Shown here: one piece after another, positions 1 through 10,706 of the stretch
Position numbering within the stretch: the stretch's first letter is position 1
Layout of the letters: the number at the start of each line of letters is the position of its first letter
Source of the DNA: Choristocarpus tenellus KU-1152
Lineage: Eukaryota > Phaeophyceae
NCBI GenBank assembly: GCA_964200185.2
Contig: CAXNAD020000097.1
Coordinates: forward strand, 1 to 29,899
Reading direction: 5' to 3'
DNA length: 29,899 nt
Translations under genes and position numbers: made by a program
Notes under the pieces: generated by a model
Database searches by the model: none
Told to the model about the DNA's origin: nothing
What the model saw: only the letters and a program-made list of their open reading frames with translations

Positions 1-302
1 CCCTGTAGGTACATTAAAATACCAGGGCACAGGCATCCTCCCCAATGAACTGCTCAACCCTTATGTAGTGTGCCACACTACTGTAATGGTTTAGTTGTGT
101 TGGTATTGATATAGTAGCATTAGAGTAGTTGGCAGCTGAACACAGGGGCCTGGTGCATAGTGAGCTCACTAGAGCGCAGTTGCAGTTGAAGAGATAGCGA
201 GGTGTTCACTTTTTTCACTTTTTTTAACCTTTAGATGCCCTTCTAGCTAAGCTATTTTTTACCTTGAGTATACATGCAAACACACACACTTTGAGTGGTC
301 AG

Positions 303-3300
303 AGTCTGAGGGATGGGGAAAGGCTGTGCCAGTTGAGGAGGGATCCAGCAAGCTCTCGGGGTCGGGGAAGGGCTTCAACACGCTGGCAGACTATTTGTTT
401 GGGAACAATACTGATGACTTGGCAATGGATATGACAACCCCTGTGGCCATCGACAAGAGCAGCAACGGAGTAAGGTCAGATGCAGTACTACTGTGTAGAG
501 TGGAGCTACAGGCATGTATGTAGCTCTTATCATTTGCTCTAGAAATGCTCACTTATTGCTGCCAGTGAAGTAGCAATGCAATGTTGATATTGTTCTTACT
601 CACAGACGGTTTGGTTAGGGTGAACAGAGCCATTGTGATATACTGCCAAATTTTGTTTTTTATGGGACATGTAGATCTCTTGGTGTCTCTCAGACATTTG
701 TATTGCGGAATCTATTAGGATTAGGGTTAGGGGAGGTGGAACAAGGGGACAACATTTACCCAAAGATATTGTCGCAATCACGCATGGGACCTCTTTTTGC
801 GTATCATACCCATCCTGTGGAGTCCTGTGACTATAATTCATAGTATTTTTAACGCTTTAGTTCTTAAAATTGGATTGTAACTGTTTCTACCTTTTCCCAA
901 TCACTGTGTGCCATGTAGTCAAGAACTTGTGGTGAGTGAAAAAAACACTCTAATTATCCCATGTAGTGATGTATGCTGTCTGTAGGATGCAACTAGGATG
1001 TGTAGATGATACCATCCGTGATGGTGGTATCAAATGTTCTTCACACCAATGCATCAATGTCACAATGACCCAACAGCTTGTTTTTTTGTTGACCTCAGGA
1101 AGATGTGGTTTGTGATGCCTAGTGATATCACTGCAGAAAATGCACCTCAGCCAAGAGATGAGAGTGTTGTTGTGAGACAAATCCCTGATGGAGAATTGCT
1201 GGCTGTCAGAGCATTCCCAGGTATGCATAGGCTCAATTAAACTATGTGTGTGTAGCATGGACGTTTTACAGTTTATCTTCCTGGGTCATAGGTCCCTGAG
1301 TGGAATTCTATGGGTAACAGGGGTGGCAAAGGAGGAGTAGCGGAATGCCATGCGTAACTCTCTGGCTGGGGAATATGCTCTTGGAATTTGGTGTGTGGAG
1401 GGAAGTGTTTGGACCACAGACATGCCACCACAGACATACCAGTGTTATCCCTGGGGTAACATTTATCCCTCAAGGCATGTTTGCAGCTCAAACCTTCCTT
1501 TCACCTCCTCAATTTCTTTGAATACTTCTCAGCCAGATGGTGATGTATAAATGGCACTTACTTTCTGTCTGTCACTGGTCTTGTTGTCCAGCATCCTCAT
1601 GTTCTTTACCAACCCGTTCAAGCCAATGACAACATTGGCTAGTGGCATTGGCTAGGTCATCCCTCACGGGAAAGTGAGGAGAACTCGGCTTGGATTGCAA
1701 CGTTGCTTGCTCATTTGCCCTATTTTGGCAAAACAATGGTTACAGAGGGTTTCACACCCCTCCGGCGGGCTCTCGTTCATCTTGCTAACGCCTTCACATA
1801 TGTTAACAAGTCACTCATTGTAATGGTTGCTTCTTGAATTTGTCTCCATGATCTGCCACCAGGAGGTGATGTTCGTTGACTAGTGCTTCTTTCCACTCAC
1901 CTGCAGAAGGTTAAGGTTAGGAAACTGTTTTTGTACCTTGAAAATACTCCCTGTTGATATTGGTCAACTTCAGACAGTAGAAGAATCACCCTCTGGTTCT
2001 TGTTCTGACCCTAACCCTACCTATGGCTGCTGCAGCCTCCTCTTACTTCATGAAGGTCCACCTTGTCACCACTTAGATTTGTGATGGCATCAGTCACGAG
2101 AAGTGTCCAACTCCATCTCCACAGTTATTCAGGACCCCCCTCTGATCAAACCGCGTTATCCTTGAGACCTTAGGACGCATTAGAGAGTTCTATTGTTCCT
2201 ATTGTATCAAGGAGACGGATTCATTCTTGGACTGGACTTAAATGTAGGTGGTTTGGTTATTTTTGTTGTATGATGGGAAGGAGTGGGAATGAGACCCTCC
2301 AACAAGGCTCATTACTATGCTCCAAGGAGTGCTCATTACTATGCTCCAAGGAGTGCTCATTACCTATGTCTACTCATCTCCTGTGCCATGAACCTAACAT
2401 TCATCCATCATCAATATGATCAATCCTGCAACACCCCTGAATCAATGTACCAATTGAACTTTTCAATGTCCTACAATAATTGTATTTCACCCCAATGTTC
2501 TGTTCTGCCTAACACTATCATACCCTATTCAAAAACTGAGGCATTTTCTTAACAGGATTGTTGTTGTAAGTGCCTGGGTTGAACTTCTTATTTCCAAGTG
2601 TGTTGCACATATGATAGGTATTGGTTTCAACCTCCACAGCAACATTCACCCACTAGACTAGACTAGACTAGACTAGACTAGACCAGACCAGACCAGACTA
2701 GACTAGACTAGACTAGACTAGACCAGACTAGACCAGACTAGACTAGACTAGACTAGACCAGACTAGACTAGACTAGACCAGACTAGACTAGACTAGACTA
2801 GACCAGACTGTATCATCTGCCTGCCTGTCGGTATCTTGAAGTAACTTCCATCTTAGGTTTCAGCTGCTGCTCATGTTTGTTTTGAGCATGAAACCCTGAC
2901 GAAAATGCTGTTCTGACCTTCTCAGACTATTGTTAGTAGCTAGAGTTTTTGTTTGTCCGTGGTTTTACAAGTATGAATACCCACTACATTGAGAGTTGAG
3001 TTGAAAACTGCATTGGTAAGGTTAGGGTTCGACCAGGGACTGTTGTATGTTGCTGAAACAGAGTGGGTTAGGGTTAAGGCAATTTGTTTTGTCAGGGTTA
3101 GGGTTGAGTTTGTTATCTTCTTGTGCCAAGGTAACCAGTCACAGTAGTCATACTAATAATTTTTATTTAGTGATCGTTGAGGTAGGGGGCTTGCACAGAT
3201 AACATCGTTTTGGCCAATGGGATGACTTGTATGTCAAATTGATCCAAATGTTCACGTTCTTTTCTTCCAATCTATGTTATGTCATCCTCCATACAGTCAA

Positions 3301-3635
3301 CAGTCAATGGTCACAACTTTCCTCTTGGATATGGAAATTTGCTACAAAATTATCCAGGATTTGCCACAGGTGGTGAAGTGACCCGGCAACTCTATACACT
3401 ACTTGGAGCCCTCACTCGAGAGGCCACAGAGCCATGGGATGAATCATCTCAATCCTCTCTTTGGCAAGCACAGGACCCTTCTGGAGCAAGCTACCGTATC
3501 ATGCAATATAACCCCCCCTACACCCTCCCCTGGCTAAAGCGGAATGAGGTGGCTGTGCAAGTGATCAAGTCAACCAAGCCAGTAGAACAGCTTGCTAAGT
3601 TGAGAGACGTAAACAGTACCTCTCTCAATGATTAA
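303..3635 (+). CDS. SOUL heme-binding family protein, 3' part, three visible exons
   Basis: Exons are about 303-474, 1099-1220 and 3358-3635 (TAA stop). Exon 1 encodes GFNTLADYLFGNNT and MDMTTPV, exon 2 KMWFVMPSD and LLAVRAFPG, exon 3 FATGGEVTRQLY and YNPPYTLPWLKRNEV. These match, in order, the conserved blocks of SOUL/HBP proteins, which bind heme or tetrapyrroles; plant and algal members are often in plastids. Splice phases agree: 474 ends in phase 2 and 1099 supplies the third base of an Arg codon; 1220 ends in phase 1 and 3358 completes a Gly codon. I chose donor 474 over the GT at 470 and acceptor 3357 over the AG at 3369 because only these give correct phase and the family sequence FPGFAT. 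The exon 1 start is uncertain: the frame is open from 251, and 303 follows one plausible AG. The N-terminal part of the domain and the start codon are not seen. The family call is firm; the substrate is unknown. Confidence 0.88.
475..1098 (+). other. SOUL gene intron 1
   Basis: The intron begins GTCAGA and ends in CTCAG after a T-rich tract. It contains a short TTAGGG-type repeat near 719-734. No coding signal is seen on either strand. Confidence 0.75.
2307..2363. repeat. 24-bp tandem repeat, about 2.4 copies
   Basis: The unit GCTCATTACTATGCTCCAAG plus GAGT occurs at 2307-2330 and 2331-2354 and starts a third time. The copies are identical, so the duplication is recent. Confidence 0.9.
2653..2808. 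repeat. Pentanucleotide microsatellite (ACTAG/ACCAG)n
   Basis: About 31 copies of a 5-bp unit alternate between GACTA and GACCA variants. It lies inside SOUL intron 2. Confidence 0.95.
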
Positions 3636-6600
3636 GGGAGGTAAGGGGTGCCTGGCTGCTACTAGATGTATCCCTCCACATGGAAGATACCTAGTGCTGA
3701 ATGTACAGACTGACAAGAGGTTCATGCTCCACTACTCAATACTCTGGATCGAAATTGTAGAGTAGTTTGTCCACAGTCACAGGGACATCCTTCACGTATT
3801 GCAATGTTTATATTATTCAATGGAAATATGTATATGTACGTAGATGTGTTGGATGATATTCGGGCTGCAGTCATTCTCAGGTGATGTTTCTGCCCCAAGC
3901 GTTGGGTGATGCAGATGAGGGTGCAATATTGTGTATGTTGTCCATTGATGCACCAGATTGATTGGATTCTTGTTGTGGGACTTGTGTGCATTTACAAGCC
4001 AATGTTTCAATGCTTAGGATTGCTGCTCTAGTTGGTGTTTTAATTTATCTGTGTGTGTGGTGGAGAGGATATCACTATGTATCAGTGCAGTATGATCACT
4101 ATTGTAGCGCCGTATATATGTTATTGGTAAGATGCATCCCATCTTTTTCAAGCTCTTTGAATGATAATAATATCTCAATTGCACATAGGGCTATAGCCCT
4201 AAACCCTATGAAGAACACATCTTGGTCATCTGGCCAGGGTGTAATAGTAGGAGTGATAATTCGCTTGTGTTGACTTGCTACTTCAAAATATCATCACCAG
4301 AAAGCCCTAACCCCTTTAAATATATTTTTGTGCAACTCTAGAGCCCTTGCGTGCATTGTACTTGACTGGGGATTGTGCAGCACCCAGTAATGCATGGTGG
4401 ACAATGTTCCTCTGCCCAGTCTGGTCTCTTGTGAGGGCGAAGTCGTTCTGATGCACTAGTAGTAGTATTGGTAATGAATCCAATGTATAGTGATGAGTGG
4501 TTCATTGGTCAAGAGATTAGTTTTTAGCATTTTTTCTGATTAAGGCATGTTTGAAGTCATTCTTCATACTTTCCAGCTTCCCCCAGTCTTACTTGGGCAG
4601 GCACTGCTACAGTACCATTGTGGCTGTATGGAAATGATATAATAATTCACTACACAGAAAAACAGCAAAGTGTGCATGTCCAGAGATGACAACTTCTATG
4701 GGATGGTCTGGTGTGAGGTGTGACATAGAAGTCATATTCTTCTTTCAAGCAGGGATGTGGTGAGTGATACATGTCTCTTTGATATTACTTTAGTAGTAGT
4801 TGGATGATCATTTATTGCATTTCAAGGGATGTCATTATTGATGTACTATATTTTCCCTTTCAATTATTCTTATTCATGGTATCAAGACAAGTCAAGTATC
4901 TCTATTTGCACATACTATTTGTTAATGTCATATGTACATACTTCATTACAGTAATATATTTTACTATATGCATACAATACAGTGATGTCATCGTAGACAA
5001 TACCTCTGTGGAGTAGTTTGAAGTGCCTGCTTCACATGCTCAATTTGGACTGCAGTGTTAGAGTTCACATCTTCAGCAGCTTTCATGCTCCCTAACCCTA
5101 ACTTGTTTCCCCGAAGAAATGGAAGATGACATTTTGTCAGAGTCTCAGCACTATGGAAGACTGGAAGTCTGATATAGGAGGTGATCGTGATTCAAGTGGG
5201 GGTACAAGGGGGAGGGAATGAATGTAAATGTGCTACTCGAGCTGGAGTGGTTGTTGCAGTCTCTTCTTTGCACTGAGCTAGACAACTTGAGGGACATGCA
5301 TGAGTTAATTGAGCGATTTTGTGATGTGATTGTGATGTGATTGTGATGCATCTCTGCAATTGTGAAGCGTCATGCCTACATAGGGTTAAGGTTTTCTGAT
5401 TCTATTGCAACGGTATGGGAGTTACAAACTCGAAGGTATTCACTGTGCAACTTTGAATGATAATGGTCGCATGCACATGAATTCTAAAATACTACTACTC
5501 TGGAATAGATGGTATATTACATTGAATGTTGATGATTGATGCAACAGTGGTACTCCTCAACTCTTTTTTCCACACTGGCAATGACAAAAATGGGAAAAGG
5601 CCTCACTACTGCTATTGCGCAAACACTACAATCTGACTTGATTTTGCTGAAATCAGTAATTTATCGAGTGACAGTAAGCTCCTGACCTTGGCCTGTGTTT
5701 ACCCAAGTGTTGAACTTGGGTTTTGTAGTGAGTGGGCAGTCTTCCTTGCCGCTTTGGACCACAGGAAGGAAGTGGTGACACAAACCCATCTGATTTTTGA
5801 AGTCCTCCCTTTGTGCTTCTTCATTACCATGTCAGAGTATGTAGAAACCCAAGTCATTGGAGATAACTTTTTCAGTAACATTGGGACTAGCATGTGGCAA
5901 TATGCAGTGGTAGTTCATGGTTTCTCCTCTCTCCATAGATCAATGCCTCCTCTAAACCCTGTTCAAGCTATCAGTGTTTAGGCAACCCTAAGTGGACCTC
6001 ACTACATCAATAGATGTTAACAAATCTGCTTGTGAAGATATTCTAGTAGAGAAATGGCAGGATTGTGATAATTGTGATACTACCCTCTGCAGACAGGGTA
6101 GATAGATGCAACATGCTCCTGGAAAAAGTTAAGGGACTTGAAAGGGATTAGCACATTCTTCCCTTTGGGAACTCTCACCCCGTCGATTGTAGTGCACCTG
6201 TTCATCTTACAATTACCAAGCTGAATGTCTCAGGTGGCACTTAACTCTTCATGCAACACAGACATCATTTGAACAGGGACAATATTTCGCAATCCAGGTG
6301 AAGTTCTGTCTACTCAAGTGCAACAGTGTCTTAATGGTGGTATTCCAAGGTACTAGTAGCAGTGTGGTTGCCTGATGACATCTGATTGTGTTTCCTTGTG
6401 ATGAGGAAAACCCATGTACTCATCATAGTCCAACTAAACCACACCAAAATGTTATTAAGAAAGCCTGCTTGACCCTCCGACCCACAGCAGAAACTGATTG
6501 ATGCAACTCCTAGTGAGCTGAAGTGATTACTGTTGTGATCAGCGTTTTTTTGAGGCAAACAGAAAATGCATTCGCAGTATTATACCAGCAGCATATTGTC

Positions 6601-9594
6601 AGTCCACATATGCCTGAGGTACAGGACAGTTGCTGCAGTTCACATTGGAGCATTTGGCAGGGCCAAGCGCTCTCTTTGTTGATGTCACTTTCAGGTACTA
6701 GGGTAGTGAGAGATCTTCTCCCCTGAAAGAGAACTCATAGTCCGCTGTCACCCTATTTAATATTCCTAACTCCAATAACTTCTTGTTGCCAGTAGATAGT
6801 ATGTGGGTGGCGAGTACTTTGATGTTGACAGCCTCTACAACAGGTGTTCTCTTACAATGAACAACCATGCAATAGCAGTGGGAACTCTACATCATCTACT
6901 ATGACACACCTGCTTAGCTCCTTGGCTTTCTGTGACTGAACACTCTGTATGTGTGGTTTCTGAGCATGCCTTACAGCAACGTGTTTTTGCCTCATACTCA
7001 CCATTTGCTTCACTTGAGTTTTCCATGAAAAGAACATCACCTTGCACGGAAATGTCAAGCCGAAGAAGAGTGTTGGGTCATAGGGTTGGGGTATCAAGTC
7101 ATGTGCTGTAGGTCAACAGTAGGTAAACGTTAAGGACTGGGTCAAGTCGAGATGTAAGCTCAAGCAACAATCATGAAGGTCAAGAATAAACCTCATACCA
7201 TTAGGAATACTCTGGAGTATATACTTATGTTCTTGCCAATATGCAACGTCACAAAAATGCTTGTTTTCACTCTTCAGCTTGGTAGGTGAGGAATGTACCA
7301 TACCTACCACAACTAGTACTGAGTGGAAGGTTCCGTTGACTCTGTATATTGTCATCATTTGGATGGTTGGATTAACTTGAGGTGCTTTTGGGTAGTATAG
7401 TGTCACAACATCGTGGCCTTCACAGCACCCTACACATGTGAAACAGAAATATCAATGTGTAGAATTATAGCAGAGAGTTGGCAGTTTTGCTTTGCAGACA
7501 TTTCTTGTCTGCCATCTGCTTGGCATAGAGTATTCTAGACATAATACTATTTTAAGGTGTTTCAACTAGAAGGGGGAGGGTAGAGATATGAATGTTGTTC
7601 TGTTCATGATCGCAGGCTACTATTTCCTCTCTCTGCTTTCTCTTGATGTTGATTCATGTGTGCCCATGGAAGTATGGTTAGTTTTGACTGTACAGTGCTA
7701 ACCCTAACCCTATCTTCGAAGCAAATACAGAAGAAGACCAATGCTGACCAAAAAGAAAGTCTGACCAAAGTCTGTGGAAATGATGTGAGAATTATGTGCT
7801 TCTCAGTCCTACGCTCAGATGGGAACAGCAAGGGGTTGAGGGGGGAAAGATGTAATATTGTTAGGTGGTAAGGATAACTTGTGGGGGGCAGAATGGTGAT
7901 AGAGGGTGATATCAACAATCCTTGTAGGGCATGCTGTTAACTGCCGAGATGTGAGGTGTCTTGCAGGTGTGCGGGGTCCTCATAGACCAAATGGCCACAC
8001 TACCTCTATGCTGATGTTGGAAATTGCCTCCATACTCCATGCAACCTGACGAGACTCTGCCAGAAGTCTGCTGATGAGACAGGCAGATTCCTCTTTTCCT
8101 GCAGCAATCGCCTCATACCAGGCAGTAAAAACCTGGATCATACCAGTTGCACCAAGGAGGGCATTTAGGCTATAGCCCAATTTGAGGAGGTATACTACGT
8201 ACTTGGGAGTATGTGTCATTGCTGGAGGGTCCATGCCATCAAATAGTGAGATTGGTCCTTTTGTAGATCACAATCCTTTGCATTGCACATATGCCCCTTT
8301 CTCTCATGTATGCTGATAGTCTTTTGTCCTGTCCATCCTCAATCATCATTTTAAGGCTAGGGATAAGGTTCTGGAAGAGTACTGTCATACGACCGTGTTT
8401 GTAATATACGTGGTAATTATCTTCCCTTTCTTCATTCTTCTTAACTCTTTTTCATCTTGTTATAGTTGCAGCCCTCCTTCCTCTTGTTTCCTGTCCTCTT
8501 CTTTTCACTGATGATCATCCTACACATCTGAAAGAAAAAGCAGTGAGACACACTTGCACTCATCAAGTCACTCATCAAGCAAAAAAACCCAGTTCTTCTC
8601 CCATTAATAGCACCATCGATGCATTCACCTTTGCCTTGATCCTTCTTGAAGAGGACAATTCCTCAAAAACCCTGTTTGTAATACACGAGGGCCAGCATGA
8701 GAGGGAATAGTTGACACTCTTTTGTTAGTTGGGAAAGTGTTAAGCCTCTCATCACCTCTTCTGAAGTTAGATACAATCATTCCTCTCCATTATCGGATCT
8801 AATAAGGGTCTTCTGATAAGGGTCTTCTGATAAGGGTCTTCTGATAAGGGTCTTCTGATAAGGGTCTTCTGATAAGGGTCTTCTGATAAGGGTCTTCTGT
8901 TGTACCAAGAATAAGACATATTTGACCGACACATTATGGAGTGTGAACTATCTAATGAGAATGTGATACTGGTCGGGAATAATGCAAACGTCAAGTGAGC
9001 CTAGTTGCCAACTGCTCGCCACGATGCCAGACAGTACTATCCTGGCTCAACTGGAGAATGGGGACACATTCCCTACTACAGCCCCCCCCCTTTTTCGAAT
9101 TCCTACGTTGTATAGGCTATGAACTCCCGAACTCTCTGTTCTTTACTGACTTTAGGGTACCTGCTAAGCATTTGGCACATAAAAAAAGCTCTTGCTTTCG
9201 AGATTCTACAACTAGATATCATCAGCAGTAAGGAGGACAAATGGCTCATGAGCTCTTTCCATTTCGTCATGTGTACTCAACCACTAAGTCAGCTGATTCA
9301 TGACATCTTGTGCGACCAACACAGTGAGTAGTAGCCTAGCTGTCGTACCCTGTCTAGTTGGTAAGCTATTCTTCAGGTGAACATCATATATATCTTCTTT
9401 CTTGCTGAGGTGCTGTTTTTCTGCTTGCATCGAGTATTCTAACGCACGCTTCTTTGTCACAAAGGACTTGTATGGTCCATGATGACCAACCCTCTTGGAA
9501 ATGAGACTGACAAGTTGAGGACTTCAGAACTCCCACTAATTTGGGTACCAGGCTCAAGAGGAGATAATTGTGCGCAAAACAATTTGGAGAGTGC
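3636..9594. other. Intergenic stretch with no recognised gene
   Basis: Both strands carry only short open frames of under about 105 codons, with no family I recognise. Overlapping frames at 5688-5981 (+), 7113-7406 (-) and 7980-8234 (-) read somewhat like protein but lack clear splice sites or motifs. Degenerate mobile DNA is possible. TTAGGG repeats are sparse here compared with the RSH introns. The only clear structure is the 14-bp minisatellite near 8.8 kb. Confidence 0.5.
8804..8900. repeat. 14-bp minisatellite, about 7 copies
   Basis: The unit AAGGGTCTTCTGAT repeats head to tail with almost no divergence. Read on the minus strand it gives an artificial open frame, because 14 bp cycles through all three frames. 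Confidence 0.93.
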
Positions 9595-10050
9595 TCACTT
9601 CATAACATGATGTTTCTTTTCAAGGAGTCGACCATTGCCCAAATTTGAGACCTCCCTCGTCTTTTTTTTTGCTTTGTTTACAACATCAAGAGCTTCATTC
9701 AATTTCCCCCAGTTACACGTGGCGTCGTTTCCTCCCTCATCTGCCACAGCCATCTTGGGTTCACTTGTTGTGCTGGTAGATGAGCATGATGGATAGAAAC
9801 GATGAGGGTTGTTGGTTGTAAAGGCTCTAGGTTCTAACGAGGCTGGAGAACAAGGTGCACTGCTTGAGAAAAGGTGCTCCAGGAAGATCGTGGGTGGAGA
9901 AGCCTTATAAATCGAAAGGACTTGCAAGCACACATTTTTCACTATCTGCTGTGTCATGTACGATATGTTTTTGGGACCTGAAAATAGTCTTCCGCGACAA
10001 CTGCTCAGCTTTCTTCGACATGAGATTCGACTACACACCCTATCTTCCAT
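9595..10050 (-). CDS. Hypothetical protein, 151 codons, unrecognised
   Basis: This open frame starts with ATG at 10050 and ends at 9595, and it is divergent from the RSH gene, about 335 bp from its start. I do not recognise a family. The first part is rich in Ser, Arg and hydrophobic residues; an internal Met is followed by a stretch ending in RAFTTN, which resembles the end of a mitochondrial presequence. The C-terminal third is Lys-rich (NKAKKKTREV). The local base composition is less AT-rich than the flanks. It could be a genuine short gene, one exon of a longer gene, or chance. Confidence 0.28.
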   Translation of the reverse strand: MEDRVCSRISCRRKLSSCRGRLFSGPKNISYMTQQIVKNVCLQVLSIYKASPPTIFLEHLFSSSAPCSPASLEPRAFTTNNPHRFYPSCSSTSTTSEPKMAVADEGGNDATCNWGKLNEALDVVNKAKKKTREVSNLGNGRLLEKKHHVMK

Positions 10051-10385
10051 CTCAACTCTACATGACTTGCACCGTTTGATGAACCTCCTTGTTTCTGTTT
10101 GGGTTTGATTCGTGATGCTGGATCGAGCGTTGATCGGTCATATACCATGGTTCGCTTGCCCTGTTCTGGGGAACGAGGCAAATGTCATATGAGTTGTCAA
10201 TTTTGGAGTGACTAAAAACATCCCATTCCCAATTGAAGAACAGAGGAAGCGATGAACGTTTCTCATGTTCTGGAATAGGTTTAGTGTAAGGAGAAGAAGA
10301 GACATGATACGAAGCCTTAACCCTAAATCTCACCAAAACTTCAAAAAACCCACTCCACCCCACCGTCACCCAGAACACATCAACA
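10051..10385. promoter_or_regulatory. Putative RSH promoter and 5' UTR region
   Basis: This is the only sequence between the RSH start codon and the divergent minus-strand open frame. The last ~60 bases before the ATG are C- and A-rich. I see no TATA box at a convincing distance. Assignment as promoter rests on position only. Confidence 0.3.
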
Positions 10386-10706
10386 ATGTGCCTTTCGAAG
10401 GCCGCCCTTGGGGTGGTGGTGCTGAGCCTGGTTGTAGGAGTACTACCCATGCACCCTCGAACAGCAGGACTTATCCTGGAGGCGAGGGTGTCGGCTCATC
10501 GTCTTCGCACGATGCCGGTGGAACGTGTTGTTAGAAATGGCAAACCAACATTTCCAGAGTCTTTGCGCGAATCGAGGCCCCCCAAAGAGTCGGAGATCAT
10601 GAAATCAAGGAAGAGACCCAGGACAAAATCTGGCGGCGGCAAAAAGAGTAAGGGGATAAGCAAATCCCAGAGGTTGAAAATTGTCCAGACCATCCGACAC
10701 CAGCAG
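10386..10706 (+). CDS. RSH: RSH exon 1: signal peptide and basic linker (residues 1-107)
   Basis: ATG lies in context CAACAATGTG. The first ~28 residues start MCLSK and then form a hydrophobic core (AALGVVVLSLVVGVLP), a typical ER signal peptide. The remainder is basic and low in complexity (KSRKRPRTKS, KKSKGISKSQR). The exon ends CAG|GTAGGA in phase 0. In algae with complex plastids such a leader can be the first half of a bipartite plastid signal, but no Phe follows the likely cleavage zone. Linking this exon to RSH rests on matching phase and strand and on the RSH having no other start; it could instead belong to a separate small gene. Confidence 0.65.

Larger units (their letters stand above)
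1221..3357 (+). other. SOUL gene intron 2 (2.1 kb)
   Basis: The donor is GTATGC and the acceptor TATCCAG. It holds a 24-bp tandem repeat, a pentanucleotide microsatellite and scattered TTAGGG repeats (for example near 3065 and 3097). No exon or transposon protein was recognised inside it. Confidence 0.75.

Noticed and set aside
1-8. End of an upstream SOUL exon before GTACAT
   Set aside because: Only eight bases are visible, so neither frame nor identity can be judged.
5820-5910. GDNFFSN in a plus-strand frame, reminiscent of the DN(F/Y)F motif of PiggyBac transposases
   Set aside because: No other PiggyBac block is found around it and the antisense frame is equally open; a single short motif is not enough.
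10058-10450. 130-codon minus-strand open frame
   Set aside because: It overlaps the RSH signal-peptide exon antisense, has no recognisable motif, and is probably a shadow frame.
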